64,000 bases of DNA, from positions 1 to 64,000 of the forward strand of contig NW_020825433.1 in the NCBI RefSeq assembly GCF_003286085.1. Direction: 5' to 3'. The position numbers and the translations under genes are program-made. The first letter of the stretch is position 1, and each line of letters starts with the position of its first letter. Under the pieces are notes generated by a model. It did not search any database. It had not been told where the DNA came from and worked only from the letters and a program-made list of their open reading frames with translations. Source of the stretch: Drosophila persimilis (lineage: Eukaryota > Arthropoda > Insecta > Diptera > Drosophilidae). Shown piece by piece: positions 20,326 to 31,531 of the stretch.

Positions 20326-21386
20326 AACGAGGGGGAACGTCGCTAATATTAAACGACACGACAAAGAGTGCGTGCGAGAGAGACAGAAAATCAGTCTGAG
20401 CGTGACGTCACGCGCTGCGTAGCCACTGTATATTGATTTGTTTCCTTTGGCTATAAAAATGATCTGATCTGATCCAGATTCAGCAATCTGATAGATATGG
20501 TCGTTATATATGATTCTGCGTTTTTAGTTTTCTCAAATCTGCAATATTGTGGATGCAACAGATTTTCGTCCTTTGTGGGGGCGGAAGGGGGTGGGGCGAA
20601 ATTTTGAGATAAAGGTTTTATAGTGAGATCTAACAGAAGTGCGGATACCAAATTTGGTTACTCTAGCTTTAATAGTCTCTGAGATTTGTGAATATCCCCA
20701 GATTTGCATCCTTTGCGGGGGCGGAAGGGGGTGTGGCGAAATTTTGAAACAAACTCGTCTCGGTCCGATATATTAGAAGTGTGGATACCAAATTTGGTTG
20801 CTCTAGCTTTTATAGTCTCTGAGATCTAGGCGCTAATGTTTTACTCTAAGCAAAGCCGCCTATGCTACGTGTGTGTTAGAGAGAGACAGGGCGAGAAAAA
20901 ATGAAATTGTTTTCTTGATGCTGGCTATAATAATGATACGATCCAATTCAGATTCTGCAGTCTGAAAGATATGGTCATTCTCTACGATTCTGCGTTTTTG
21001 GTTTTATCTTATCTTTAAAATTGTGGATGCCACAGATTTTCGACCTTTGTGGGGGCGGAAGTGGGCGGGGCAAAGTTTTGAAATATTTTTGTAGCAGTGA
21101 CATATCACAGAAGTCTGGATCCAAAACATCGTTGCTCTGGCTCTTATAGTCTTTGAGCATTAGGCGCTGAAGGGGACGGACAGACGGACAGACGGACGGA
21201 CGGACAGACGGACAGACGGACGGACGGACAGACGGACAGATGGACAGCCAGACATGACTCAATCGACTCGGCTATTGATGCTGATATACTTTATGGGGTC
21301 GGAAACGAATCCTTCTGGACGTTACACACATCCACTTTTACCACAAATCTAATATACCCCAATACTCATTTTGAGTATCGGGTATA
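20326..21386 (-). mobile_element. DINE-1/ISY-like Helitron, longest copy
   Basis: The fullest copy here (about 1.06 kb), lacking only the hairpin segment between aacgagggggaacg and cgctaatattaaacg. It has the GA-rich core gcgagagagacagaaaatc near 20370; three imperfect internal units built around a ctttg-gggggcggaag box (near 20570, 20710 and 21045); a second GA-rich block near 20880; the GGAC/AGAC microsatellite at 21176-21245; and the terminal gagtatcgggtata. It has no ORF of note. It sits in the 3' UTR of the Osvaldo/Ulysses-like element and so is younger than that insertion. Confidence 0.85.
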
Positions 21387-21850
21387 AAAACAGGGTCATA
21401 CCTTGCATCAGAGGAACAGCGGGGCATCGCTAGAAATGATCGGTAAAGCTTGAATGAAGGCGGCGGAAGGCGTGAAAGCGGGAGGAAAACTTACCCGAAG
21501 CATCCAGAGGGCCAGAAAACCAGGAAACCAGGAAAACCAGACGCGCACAAGAAAAACAAAGAAAACACCCGGCATCGCGAGAAAATAGTACGTTTCCAGT
21601 CCATTGAGGAATTCGCGATCCGGAAGTAGAATACGCACGCTGCGACATATCGAGTAGATCACAAAAACGACCTTACGCTTTATCGAGTGGAGCGTAAGGG
21701 CAACGCTGTGTCATATCGAGTAGGTCAGAATAGCGACCATACCCTATATCGGGCGGGGCAAAAGAAGCAAAAGAAGCACCCGGGTCGAGAACAAAGCAAA
21801 CCTGGGACGCGGAAAACCGGGGTTTTCCGCCAATAAAAGAAAGGGGGAAG
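21387..21850 (+). other. 3' UTR and polypurine tract of copy 2
   Basis: Non-coding by eye. It contains a loosely repeated tatcgagtaggtca/tatcgagtagatca motif (near 21648 and 21714). It ends with aagaaagggggaag directly before the 3' LTR TG at 21851, a classic polypurine tract that primes plus-strand DNA. Confidence 0.75.
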
Positions 21851-22714
21851 TGTGAGGAAAGGTATTCCCACAAGTAGGGGGCAGTATAGGGTTAAGCGCT
21901 AACGGCCGTTATCCGGGGATATCCGGAGGCGGCGAATTCCCGAGGAGAGCTCTCCCGGGGAACCAAGATGAGAGGGGAGGACCCCTGGAGAGAGAGCAGC
22001 GGGATGACGGGATCGGGCCGGCAGTGGCCCAGCGCATGACCAAATATGGTCATGAGATCACGCCACCAGCCAGGTCCCGTTGGAAAGCGACAAGGGAATG
22101 AAGGAACGCCGATGGAAAAATACGGGCACCGCATGGCGGAAAGTGCCGTTAGCGCCAGGCGGCATCGGCGGCGCCGACGCAGAAGCGAGCCTATAAGAGG
22201 AGGGCCGCGACCAGGAACGGGGAGAGTCAGCAAACGGAGCTAGCAAGAGTGAAGTGAATAGTGAGCCACAAGAGTGAGACCAAGCGAAGGGAAAAGAACT
22301 TTAGAAAGCGAACGCGTTGTGTGAGGATTGAGAGGCGGACTCGAGCGTGCAGCCAAGAGCGAAAGACCCCAATCCCTTGAACCAACGGTGCCACGCTTGA
22401 AGCGCATCCCACCAGGAGTGAGGCACCCTCGGGCCGAAAAGCCAAGTGAGTCGAGTGAGAGCGAAAGCGTCAGGCGCCTGACTGAGAGGCGGATTTGGGC
22501 CACGTGCCAAGAATCGCTAGCCCCAGTCAGTAGAGCCGGCGGTGCCACGCTTGGCGACGCCGTGGGGAGCCCAGGGAGCGACACGCTCATCGAACCACAG
22601 AGGAGAACCAAGAGGAGAACCAGCACCGGAGTCGGAATAGCGTAGGATAGACTTAAGATACCAATAAAGCATATTAGCATACCAGTACAAGACCCAACCC
22701 GTGCCTTCTTACTT
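21851..22714 (+). repeat. 3' LTR, Osvaldo/Ulysses-like, truncated
   Basis: Matches the 5' LTR from its first base up to ...gtgccttcttactt, with few substitutions (for example a 4-bp insertion near 22510). It then ends where Helitron sequence begins. About the last 200 bp of the LTR are missing. Confidence 0.85.
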
Positions 22715-22720
22715 GTTTGT

Positions 22721-22813
22721 AGCGGCGTCTGCCGGAGGAGAGCCATACTGACTTAGTATCGGGTATAGCTGTAGAGTTGCGGTGTCCGCAGCAACTCACA
22801 ACGTTCCCCCTCG
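22721..22813 (+). mobile_element. DINE-1/ISY-like Helitron, 3' end only
   Basis: agcggcgtctgccggaggag, gtatcgggtata, then the hairpin gagttgc ... gcaactc and acaacgttccccctcg. Only the last 93 bp are present, adjoining the broken LTR. The 55 bp that follow, up to the BEL LTR at 22869, are unassigned A/T-rich sequence. Confidence 0.7.
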
Positions 22814-22868
22814 TTTTATTTTGGAAATATACAAAACAAAACTTTATAATATATCGTCGAATTATTTA

Positions 22869-23340
22869 TGTCGGGTCAAGCAGCTTAAATATTTTAAATT
22901 ATTGCCAGTGGTGCGGCCCAAAGGAAATGCATTTTGGTTTTGTCGTTTCCAATGCCCCCACTGCAAAGATCATTTGCTACCGCATATGCGCATGCAGCGG
23001 AATTCTTTCGTCTCCTTATGTCGCAATCTCTCGGACTCGGCTTAACAGCGTCCCCGAGCAGCTCTAACGCTCTCGGGCTATCATACGCTCTCGCTCGCGT
23101 CTAAGCTTGCTGCATAGGGCCCGGCAGATTGGCCCTTCAGCCCTTGCATGGGCAGTTTTGAGCTAATCGTCGCAGCTATTAGATTAACATCCTCGCATCA
23201 ATCGTTCGCCCAATCATTGCCATATGTACATACGCGATAAGTAGGTTTACATATGCAAATAAATTGTGAATTATAACAGCCTCTCGACTTTCATTAACTT
23301 CAAATTGCAACAGTTATTAAAAACGCCTAATAGCTTAACA
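22869..23340 (+). repeat. B1 5' LTR
   Basis: 472 bp, tgtcgggtcaag...tagcttaaca. The start is fixed by the match to the 3' LTR at 25876 and the end by the primer site that follows after two T. Confidence 0.8.
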
Positions 23341-23342
23341 TT

Positions 23343-23360
23343 TGGTGACCCCGACGTGAT
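23343..23360 (+). other. B1 primer binding site
   Basis: tggtgaccccgacgtgat, two bases after the LTR, a sequence form common in BEL/Pao elements. Which tRNA it pairs with cannot be settled here. Confidence 0.65.
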
Positions 23361-23489
23361 TGTGCAATAAATAATCTATCAGTGCAATCACCAACTAATA
23401 TAGCATTCAAAGATCTAAACTAATTGCCATCTCAACCAGTGTCATCAACCACATAAGTTATCCATAAGTTATCTATTGCTCGTGTTACT

Positions 23490-25865
23490 CTTTGCGACGA
23501 TGGCAGCCATGTGACTAAAACTTTAGGACTTGCGTGGGATCCGGTTTCTGATCTACTATTATTTTCGCTCTCGGCCCTTCAATCTTCTTTGAATTCCTGC
23601 TAGCGCTCTGTTTTGTCATCCATAGCGCGATTCTACGATCCTCTCGGACTAGCTGGTCCCGTAATTACTAAATCCAAAATCTTTCTCCAGCGTTTGTGCC
23701 AAGAGAAGTTGTCCTAGGATGAAAGCCTTCCAGTCGCACTGAACACCGAGTGGCAGGAAATATGCACCAGGTTTGGTCAGATTCGTCGACTTGAATTTCC
23801 TCGGCTTGTAGTCCTTCCAGACTCTACGCTGGAAATTCACGGATTTTGCGATGCCAGCAACGAGGCTTATGGTGCATGCATTTTTGTCATGTCCTAGGGT
23901 CAGCATTCCAGCAGTCACTTACTGTGTGCCAAATCTCGTGTGGCTCCTTTGAAGACACTTACAGTACCAAAGTTGGAGCTTTGTGGAGCGGAGTTGCTGG
24001 CTAGGCTCATATCTGAGATAGCTGGAATGAATGTATTCAAGGGAAGGTGTTACTGTTGGTGTGATTCTGCCGTTGCGCTCTCTTGGATTCGGGACGAGCC
24101 GTCAAGATTTAATATTTTTGTTGCAAATAGAGTGTCAACGATTCAGGAAATGACCGAAAAAATGGAATGGCGCTATGTTCCCACAGCTTTAAACCCAGCC
24201 GACATTCTGTCTCGAGGGGCTCATCCGACTGAGCTGAATGAGTCACCTCTTTGGGCTCATGGTCCTCCATTTCTTTGCGGCTCCTCAGATGACTGGCCAC
24301 CCACTGTGCTACCTGATAAGCCAGCCCTTGAACTTCGTCGGAAGGCTCTTCTGCTCAAATCGCCCTACATGGACATTATTGCTAATTCCAAGTATGCGAA
24401 TTCATTTCCTTCTTTGCAACGCGTTTTCGGATACATTCACAAGTTTTGCAACCGAATTCGGCGCCCCGGTCTCACTGTCTCAGACATTGAACATGGAACC
24501 CAGGTATTGCTACGACTAGTCCAGCGTACTCATCTATGGGAGGACATGAAGTCACTGCGGGCAAGGGGAGCAGTCTCCTCATCGAGCTCAATCGCATCGT
24601 TATCGCCATTCATGGATCAGTTTGGACTTCTCAGGGTAGATGTTCGACTGAAAAGCTCTTCGTTGGAATTTGATGGCCGTCATCCAATCATCTTGCCCAG
24701 CAGCCATCCACTGACTCTTGCAATAATCTCCCATTTTCATGAGCGGAATCTGCAGGCTGGTCCTCGAGCTTTGCTTGGACTAATTCGTTCCCAATATTGG
24801 CCTATTGGGGGGAGGAAGACGGTAAACAAGGCAGTAAACAAGTGCGTAAGATGCTTTCGACTGAAGCCCAGGGTATTGGAGCATATTATGGCGGATCTTC
24901 CAAAGGAGCGGCTCGATGGTTCTCATGCCTTTGAGATCACAGGCGTGGACTTCTGTGGGCCGTTTTTCTACAAACCGGAGGCACGCAACAAGGCTCCAAT
25001 CAAGTGCTACATCTGCATCTTCATTTGTTCCGCTACCAAGGCTGTTCATCTGGAGCTTATAAAGAACTTATCCACAGTTGCTTTTCTACATGGACTAAGG
25101 CACTTCATATGTACTAGACGAAAGCCGCGGCAAATTTGGTCAGACAACGCAACCAATTTTGTCGGCGCTAAGAATGAGCTGATGGAATTAAAGCGCCTGG
25201 TCCTCAGCGATGACCATCAGAAGGCGCTGCTGGATTTTTGCTTGGTCGAGGCTATAGACTGGCATTTCATTCCTCCGCGCTCCCCTCATTTTGGTGGTCT
25301 ATGGGAGGCTGCAGTGAAGACGGCCAAGTACCACTTCTACCGTGCGATAGGCAACTCGGTTCTTGGATTTGACGAGCTGCGGACGCGGTTGTGCCACATC
25401 ACGGCAGTGATTAATTCAAGACCTTTAGTTTCAATTTCAGAGAGCCCTGCCGATCTAGACGTTCTAACTCCAGCGCATTTCTTGAATGGTGGCCCTCCTG
25501 CTTCGTTCGCTGAGCCTGACGTCACGCAGCTAAACTTCGATCGCCTGGACGGCTGGCAGCGCGTTTCGTACCTGCAGCAGCTCTTTTGGTCCCGGTGGAA
25601 GGAGGAGTACATAACGTCACTGCAGCAGCGCTCAAAGTGGCGCACTGTGAAGCCTAGTTTAGCTGTCGCCGATTTGGTTCTTGTCAAGGATGAGAATCTT
25701 CCTCCCATGAAGTGACCACTGGCGAGAGTGGTCGAGCTTTTGCCTGGACGAGATGGCGTTTCCCGAGTTGCTGTGCTGAAGACGTCATCTGGAATCACAA
25801 AGCGCGCCGTCAACAAGCTGTGCCTACTGCCAAATGCTGTTGCTGTTGAAAGTCAGGCTTCCAAC
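23490..25865 (+). pseudogene. B1 pol: RT end, RNase H and integrase
   Basis: The frame enters at TKTLGLAWDP and RFYDPLGLAGPV (about 23515-23660), the hallmark end of BEL reverse transcriptase. RNase H follows with FCDASNEAYGACIF and a frameshift near 23890, then [15 protein letters not shown] and the [10 protein letters not shown] block. Integrase carries a zinc-binding part (CVRCFRLKP near 24850) and the catalytic core with [18 protein letters not shown] and [20 protein letters not shown] at 25713-25715 replaces the Trp expected in MKWPLARV; the frame then continues to the polypurine tract. BEL elements have no chromodomain; the closing GITKRAVNKLCLL is typical of the family. Confidence 0.85.
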
Positions 25866-25875
25866 GGGGGGAGTA

Positions 25876-26080
25876 TGTCAGATCAAGCAGCTTAAATATT
25901 TTAAATTATTGCCAGTGGTGCGGTCCAAAGGAAATGCATTTTGGTGTTGTCGTTTGCACTGCAAAGATCATTTGCTACCGCATATGCGCATGCAGTGGAA
26001 TTATTTCGTCTCCTTATGTCGCTATCTCTCGGACTCGGCTTAACAGCGTCCCCGAGCAGCTCTAACGCTCTCGGGCTATC
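25876..26080 (+). repeat. B1 3' LTR, truncated
   Basis: The first 205 bp of the LTR, matching 22869 onward with a few indels, up to cgctctcgggctatc. The following sequence differs from the 5' LTR. Confidence 0.8.
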
Positions 26081-26416
26081 TCGGACCCACAACGCTTCCT
26101 ATGCTAATGCTAATTCGATTGGTGGCGTTTCGCCATCTGCCATCTGTTCTATCTAGAACCACCAGCCGATTATAAAAACAATTGTGTTGAGTAAGGTAGT
26201 CTTGAGTAGTCTGAGGTACTCAGACTAGCACAGCGTAATACTTGATACAGCCGAACATCATTAATAATTACTCTTATCAGTCTAGTGTGTGGGTAGTCGG
26301 AAGCTCACATCTTTTTTATGTGGTTTTGTAATCTACAAAATGTCTACATAAGAGTGAAAAAAAACCCATATTGATATTTACATCTATAACTATTCTGGAG
26401 TAGTCTCTGTGGCTTC
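26081..26416. other. 3' flank of the NRF pseudogene, no gene seen
   Basis: A/T-rich unique sequence between the broken BEL LTR and the acyltransferase stop region. On the minus strand it would be the 3' UTR. I see no gene or clear repeat. Confidence 0.4.
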
Positions 26417-28934
26417 TTATTTAGGCACGTCGGACTCAACCAGATTACTTCCGGCATTCAACTGGCCCTGCTGGACATCAACTGAGGATTGCTTTTGTTC
26501 GCTTGGAGCTTGGGGCTTCAAAACACTTTTCTCCCGGGATCGTAGAAGATTATCGAGTCCGCCAAAAGGAGCCTCAATGACAACGTAAAGCAGATACGAA
26601 ATGAAAATAGTGATCCCAAAGTCAGACCAAAATTTCTGCATCTGAAAATCATCAATGAGGTTAGTTAAAAATAAGCAACCATCAACTACTAGAAACAAAA
26701 CCTACTACAATTTGTCCGAGAAATAAGTATTAGTACGAACGCTTCTACTGTTGACTTCCTGTACGAAAAGGTGTCAGATGTACACGGAATAGGAGAGTCT
26801 CGAGAGAGGCTGCCACAATGGCGAGGATAGGAAACTGTTGGCCAGACCGCCATGGCCCTGCATGCAGGCAAAGACGATCCAACACAGGGCTAAGGGCCAG
26901 CCCACTCTGGTAAGCGTGTAGTACAGAAACTCCTTGAGGGTGGACAGGGGTGGAGCACTCCATTGGGTCGCAGGGTACAGGGCAAACATCGAGGTGAAGA
27001 TCATGGCCAGACTAAGAACCCATCCAGACCATACCAAAATCCGGCTTATTTGGAACTTCTTCCTACAATTCAGGTGAAGAAAATATCCAAAAAGAAATGA
27101 AATCAGCCAAGGTGCCGAATGAGTATGTGTGGCAGAATACAGTTTCCTTCCGGCATCTCCTTCGGTTCCATTCCTGCAATTAAATGGGGTTGAAGAACTC
27201 CAACGACAAACAGAAGCATCGTGGACCTACTTGAAGAGCAATGAGTATTTGTTGACTATCATCGTGGCAAAGAGGCAGGACGATAGTAGGAGAACAAGAA
27301 CCGCGATGCCAGCTGCTGCCTTTTTGCCCCACTTATACAGTGCAATCAGCAGAAGCGGAGAGATTATATAAAGCTGCATATCCACTGCCCAGTACCATGT
27401 GGGATCCAGGCACTGAAAACGATTATCGTACAAATGGTAATAAGAGTAGATCTATGACTTACAATATTGCTTGTAGCATAATTCTGCACGAAGAGCAGCG
27501 TCCAGAACCAGCCCTTTTCATAGGCGGCTGTACCATGGAATCCACCTTTAAAATAAGGTCCCCCAGAAACAATGGGCGTCAGCTTTATGTAAACTAGGAT
27601 TGCTATTGCAAGTATCGGCACGATCCGTATAATACGATGAAGATACATAAGCGGCACATTCAGTTTTCCTTTGGATCTGTAAGAAAATTGGCAATAATTC
27701 TCGATGGATACAAAATATCTCAAACACTTACTTATCCATTGAGCGAAGAGCAACCGTAGCCACTAGTAGGCCAGCAATAAAGAAAAAGGAATCAACCGAA
27801 AAAAAATCCGTGGAGAATAAAGCTGGAAAAGGATTCCGCGACCCACTAGCAAACAAAAAAACAGAGCTGAATGGTTTTTGCACATACAAGCATGAGGCCA
27901 CTAAAACCGAAATCATATTGAAGGTATTTATATTTGGAGAAACAAAACAACACAGAATAGGGACATGCAGCGGATTCCATCAAGACAACTGATCACGTTC
28001 GGATTCGATTTGCTGTCGACAATGCGGAAGATGGCACGGGAACTTGACCGTGCCGAGCACATCTTCACAGTCACAGAGATACTACCTGGTAGGCAAAATA
28101 CGAGTTAAATCATTCTGTAAATCATTCCGTTCTCTCCGGTCCTCACTCTGATCCTGGCACAGAAAGTAGTCGTAGAGCGTGCATAGACCCACGATAGTAC
28201 CCATCAAGCCAAGAAGTACACTGCAATCCATAGTATGAGTCACAGAAATTGATTATGATAAGGTCTAACTTACACTGTGAAAATGGTCATTCCATCCCAA
28301 GGTTTCGATTCACTTGTCTGATAGCTGGCCTCGCTAAATTTTATATTTGTGCTGCTTGAGTTCAACAAATTCTGCATTAACTGCTCCAGAAACGTATCCA
28401 TATGTGCCGCAGAGCAGGAAGCCGGAAAGCAAGATGCGATCTTGATCGAAATGGATACGGCGGGTACAATTAGAAAACAGTACTTTCCATGTATGCTGTG
28501 ACTACTGGTGATCTCCTCGCTGATCTTGACTCATCGAAGTTACCCAGATGGTAGACATTGCCGGACAGCACTCCTGAGGGAATGGAGCCCCAAGCATCGA
28601 TCACTGCTCACAAAATTCGTCAACTTCAGTTCTCATTGACTTGAATATAATTTTCATTATTTACTTACTCTTAAGGGCCCATAATTTTCCAGTAGTGAGC
28701 GCCTGCATGAACTGAGCCATGTCCGCGAAACACAACAGATCCTCCTGACTGGGTATTCGGGGGTGGAAAAGATCCAAGTCCGGGAGCAATTCATACGGAA
28801 GTTTTCGGTAAACTTCCCAGCGGGCGGAGACTTTTTAAACGCTGGTAATCTTGCAGGACATCTCCGTCTTTCAGTTGTGCGGCACTGACAAGTACCAGTC
28901 CGCAGACAAGTAGACTGCTTAAAACGTTCACCAT
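26417..28934 (-). pseudogene. NRF-like acyltransferase, near full length, broken
   Basis: Multi-exon gene of the nose-resistant-to-fluoxetine family. The start at 28934 gives a good signal peptide (MVNVLSSLLVCGLVLVSAAQ). Exons by splice signs: 28669-28934, 28274-28603, 28086-28220, then about 27729-28060, 27430-27677, 27231-27416, 26704-27175 and 26417-26640. Family marks: FADMAQFMQAL, SKSNPNVISCLDGIRCM, SVDSFFFIAGLLV, LDPTWYWAVDMQLYIISP, LSRLSYSVYI and EAPFGGLDNLL, with about ten membrane helices. Lesions: a frameshift near 28826, one near 28530, at least one near 27960-28086, and TGA at 26774-26776 where the paralogues have Trp. Several lesions in different exons argue for a true pseudogene rather than read errors alone. 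Confidence 0.8.
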
Positions 28935-29427
28935 GCTAATACTTTTTCGATTGAAGGCATTGCACCTTTCGACTGTGATTTTATAGGAATGTTTTGAGGG
29001 AAATCTGGAGATAACATTATCAGTGTGTCAGCTCTCGAGTCGAGTATATCAGCCAAAATGCTTAATTCAGTCAAACATCACCGATAAGGAGCAATCCGTC
29101 TAAATTCTATGTAGTCACAAGATCATTTATCTATAATCTTTTCCCAGGTAATCGTTTTACTTATTGACTTTTGATGGATTAAATTTGGTTTTAATATGAG
29201 TGAGTAAGAAAAAAACGGAGAAAACTAAAGTTTAGCTAAACATGGATGTAGACAATTTGTTCTATAATTCTGATCATTGCTTAATGATAGCCAATGTGCA
29301 ATTATTACCATTAGTGGTGGCAGATCCTTTCTTTGTTTCAATGTTTTTTCCAATTCTCATGACAAGTAGCAGCAAAATGGCGAGAGTTCGTGAAGAGATT
29401 CCGCCTCCCCGCAACAACCAAATTTAA
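28935..29427. other. Unique intergenic sequence
   Basis: Upstream of the NRF pseudogene, so it may hold its promoter (a tatatc-like element near 29045 on either strand is not convincing). The 61-codon frame at 29242-29427 runs into the Helitron border and has no recognisable domain. Nothing else seen. Confidence 0.4.
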
Positions 29428-30262
29428 AACGAGGGGGAACGTTGTGAGTTGCTGCGGACACCGCAACTCTACATTTATACCCGATACTTAGTCAGTATGG
29501 CTCTCCTCCGGCAGAGGCCGCTAATATTAAACGACACGACAAAGAGTGCGTGCGAGAGAGACAGAAAATCAGTCAGAGCGTGACGTCGGGCGCTGCGTAG
29601 CCACTGCAAATTGATTTCTTGCTTTTGGCTACAAAAATGATCCGATCTGATCCAGATTCAGCGATCTGATAGATATGGTCACTATCTATGATTCTGCGTT
29701 TTTAGTTTTCTCGAATGTGCAATATTGTGAATATAACAGATTTTCGTCCTTTGTGGGTGCGGAAGGGGGTGGGGAGAAATTCTGAAATATAGGTTTTATA
29801 GTGAGATCTACCAGAAGTGCGGATACCAAATTTTGTTACTCTAGCGATAATAGTCTCTGAGATTTGTGGATTTTCGTCCTTTGCGGGGGCGGAAGGGGGT
29901 GTGCCGAAATTTGGACACGAAACAGTCAAGGTCCGATATCACAGGAGTATGGATACCAAATTTGGTTGCTCTGGCTCTTATAGGTTCTGAGATCCTTGAA
30001 CTCATATTTTGCAATTGGCAAAACCGACCATGAAACCTGTGTGTTTGAGAGAGACAGAGCGAGGAAAAATAAAATTGTATTCTTGATTCTGGCTATAATA
30101 ATTATACGATCTGGTTGAGATTTTACATTCTAGAACATATAAACATCCTCTACGATTCTGCCTTTTTTGGTTTTATCGTATCTTTAAAAACGTGGATGCC
30201 ACAGATTTTCGTTCTTTGTGGGGCGGAAGTGGGCGGCGCGAAGTTTTGAAATATTTTTGTGG
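29428..30262 (-). mobile_element. DINE-1/ISY-like Helitron
   Basis: Complete at the hairpin end (aacgagggggaacgttgtgag, hairpin, tatacccgatact). It has the GA-rich core gcgagagagacagaaaatc at about 29551 and three G-rich boxes (near 29750, 29885 and 30220). It ends after gaaatatttttgtgg, so the microsatellite and TATACCC terminus are missing. It is more diverged from the others in its second half, suggesting greater age. A G-run cluster (tggggtggggtgggg) follows at 30268. Confidence 0.8.
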
Positions 30263-30479
30263 CGTTGTGGGGTGGGGTGGGGAGACCTGAAAAGAAGGGA
30301 GAATCTGTTAGGAACACAACATCGAAGTGGGCCCTGAACTATCACTTGGAGCCGTTCAGAACTGGCTCTGGGAATCATTCAGTACAAATATCGAAAGTAC
30401 AGGGAACATAAAGTAAATAAAAATTTAAATACAAAACAAAGCCCATGAACGAATATTTCCTCACAGGTGCTGGAATAAG

Positions 30480-31531
30480 ATGAATCCAACTATTAATAAT
30501 CCACGTTCCCCATTCACCCTTTCGCGGGGTATTTTCGGATCCATGGGATCCTTCGACTTTACCGACCAGCATCAGCAGCAGCAGCCGGAGCTGCAGGTCC
30601 CCCCCGAAGGTTCCGGCGACAAGAATGGACTCAATGCGATGCCCTTCCTAGGCCAAATCCACACTAGTCTTCTGCTTTCGCGCCCAATGGGTCCAATAGG
30701 TCGCGCACACCCCCCCACCTTCCCTCCGATGGGTGATTCAGATGGGTGAGCGGCAGCAGCTCAGACTCCCCTTCCCCCTAGGACATAACTTACCCCCGGC
30801 TCCCCTGCAGATTCAATGCTGTGCCACAGATGGCATCGATGGGACCACCGCCCGTGTTGAGCTCCCTCTGGACAGGCGGCGCTTCTCCGGACAGCCGCGG
30901 AGACTACTACGACGGCCCGCACAAAGAGTACTCCGACGGCCGCTACGACGGCGACTACGAGGGCGACTACTCGATGCCCACCGAGGAGGACCAAGAGGAG
31001 GAGTCGTGCTCCTGTCAGGGCCAGAGCGAGTTCAGCTCGATAGAGCGCACCGAGTCGGACTCGGAGTGGGAGGAGCTCTCCGACGGCCCTTCCCCCAGGG
31101 TCTCTCCGCTGGAGTCCCTCGGCGCAGTCGTGCTCTCCACAATGCAGCCGGAGCACAGTCAGCGCATGGTGGCCTTGTACCACCTCCTCTTGGAGACCGC
31201 TGTGGTCAAGGTCGTGCTGCTGGTGATGCAGATGCTGTGCTGCGCGGTGTTCTGGCTGGTCGAGAAGACTGTGGTCGTCAACGAAACCGTCGGCTCGATG
31301 CGCCTCCGATTGTGGAACAGCAAGTTCAAGCTGCGCACCATCCAGCGCCAGTTGCTGTGGCGCATGGCCAATGCCCGGGGCGACGAGACGCTCGTCTTCT
31401 TTGCCGTGCTCATGACCACTCCCTGGCTGTTCTCCCTCAGCCTCCTGGGATTCATCCTGTCTTTGGCGGCGCTCCTGAAGAAGACCGTCGAGGAGCTGGT
31501 GTTCCAGATACGCCTGCACCTCGTGATCTAG
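30480..31531 (+). CDS. Host gene: putative two-pass membrane protein
   Basis: Two exons, 30480-30745 and 30811-31531, joined by a 65-bp intron with a gtgag donor and a ctcccctgcag acceptor. Phase fits exactly (266 nt plus 721 nt, 328 codons). Start context aataagATG. I do not recognise the family. Seen: a Ser/Pro/Gln-rich N-terminus with QHQQQQPE (about 31-38); Tyr/Asp/Gly-rich repeats (about 120-142); a strongly acidic stretch (about 145-180, EEDQEEESCSC and later SEWEEL); then two hydrophobic segments (about 219-239 and 283-311) separated by a basic loop. The C-terminus is short. GC-rich third positions and an intact frame contrast with the decayed neighbours. A cctcacag acceptor-like site just 5' of the start hints at a 5' UTR intron. 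Role unknown; an organelle or plasma membrane protein is possible. Confidence 0.75.

Larger units (their letters stand above)
13990..22714 (+). mobile_element. Osvaldo/Ulysses-like Ty3/gypsy element (copy 2)
   Basis: Order: 5' LTR (13990-14920), tRNA-Lys-type primer site (14923-14940), gag (15012-16391), deleted pol (16392-17656), a tandem-repeat spacer, a long open frame ORF3 (18245-20257), an inserted Helitron (20326-21386), 3' UTR with polypurine tract, and a 3' LTR truncated at 22714. The primer site and general plan match Osvaldo and Ulysses, which use tRNA-Lys. Protease and the RT core to mid-integrase are deleted, so this copy could only move in trans. The two LTRs are very similar over the shared 860 bp. 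Confidence 0.8.
22869..26080 (+). mobile_element. BEL/Pao element, internally deleted (B1)
   Basis: A 5' LTR (22869-23340, TG...CA), a primer site, a short leader, then directly the end of reverse transcriptase, RNase H and integrase, a polypurine tract (ggggggagta) and a 3' LTR cut at 26080. Gag, protease and most of RT are deleted. The LTRs share tcaagcagcttaaatatttt and the following 200 bp. Its frame is broken by a frameshift and a stop, so it is dead. Confidence 0.85.

Noticed and set aside
21176..21245. GGAC/AGAC microsatellite as a separate feature
   Set aside because: It is an internal part of the Helitron and occurs at the same place in the other copies.
29242..29427. 61-codon plus-strand frame
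   Set aside because: Runs into the Helitron border, no domain, weak context; likely chance.
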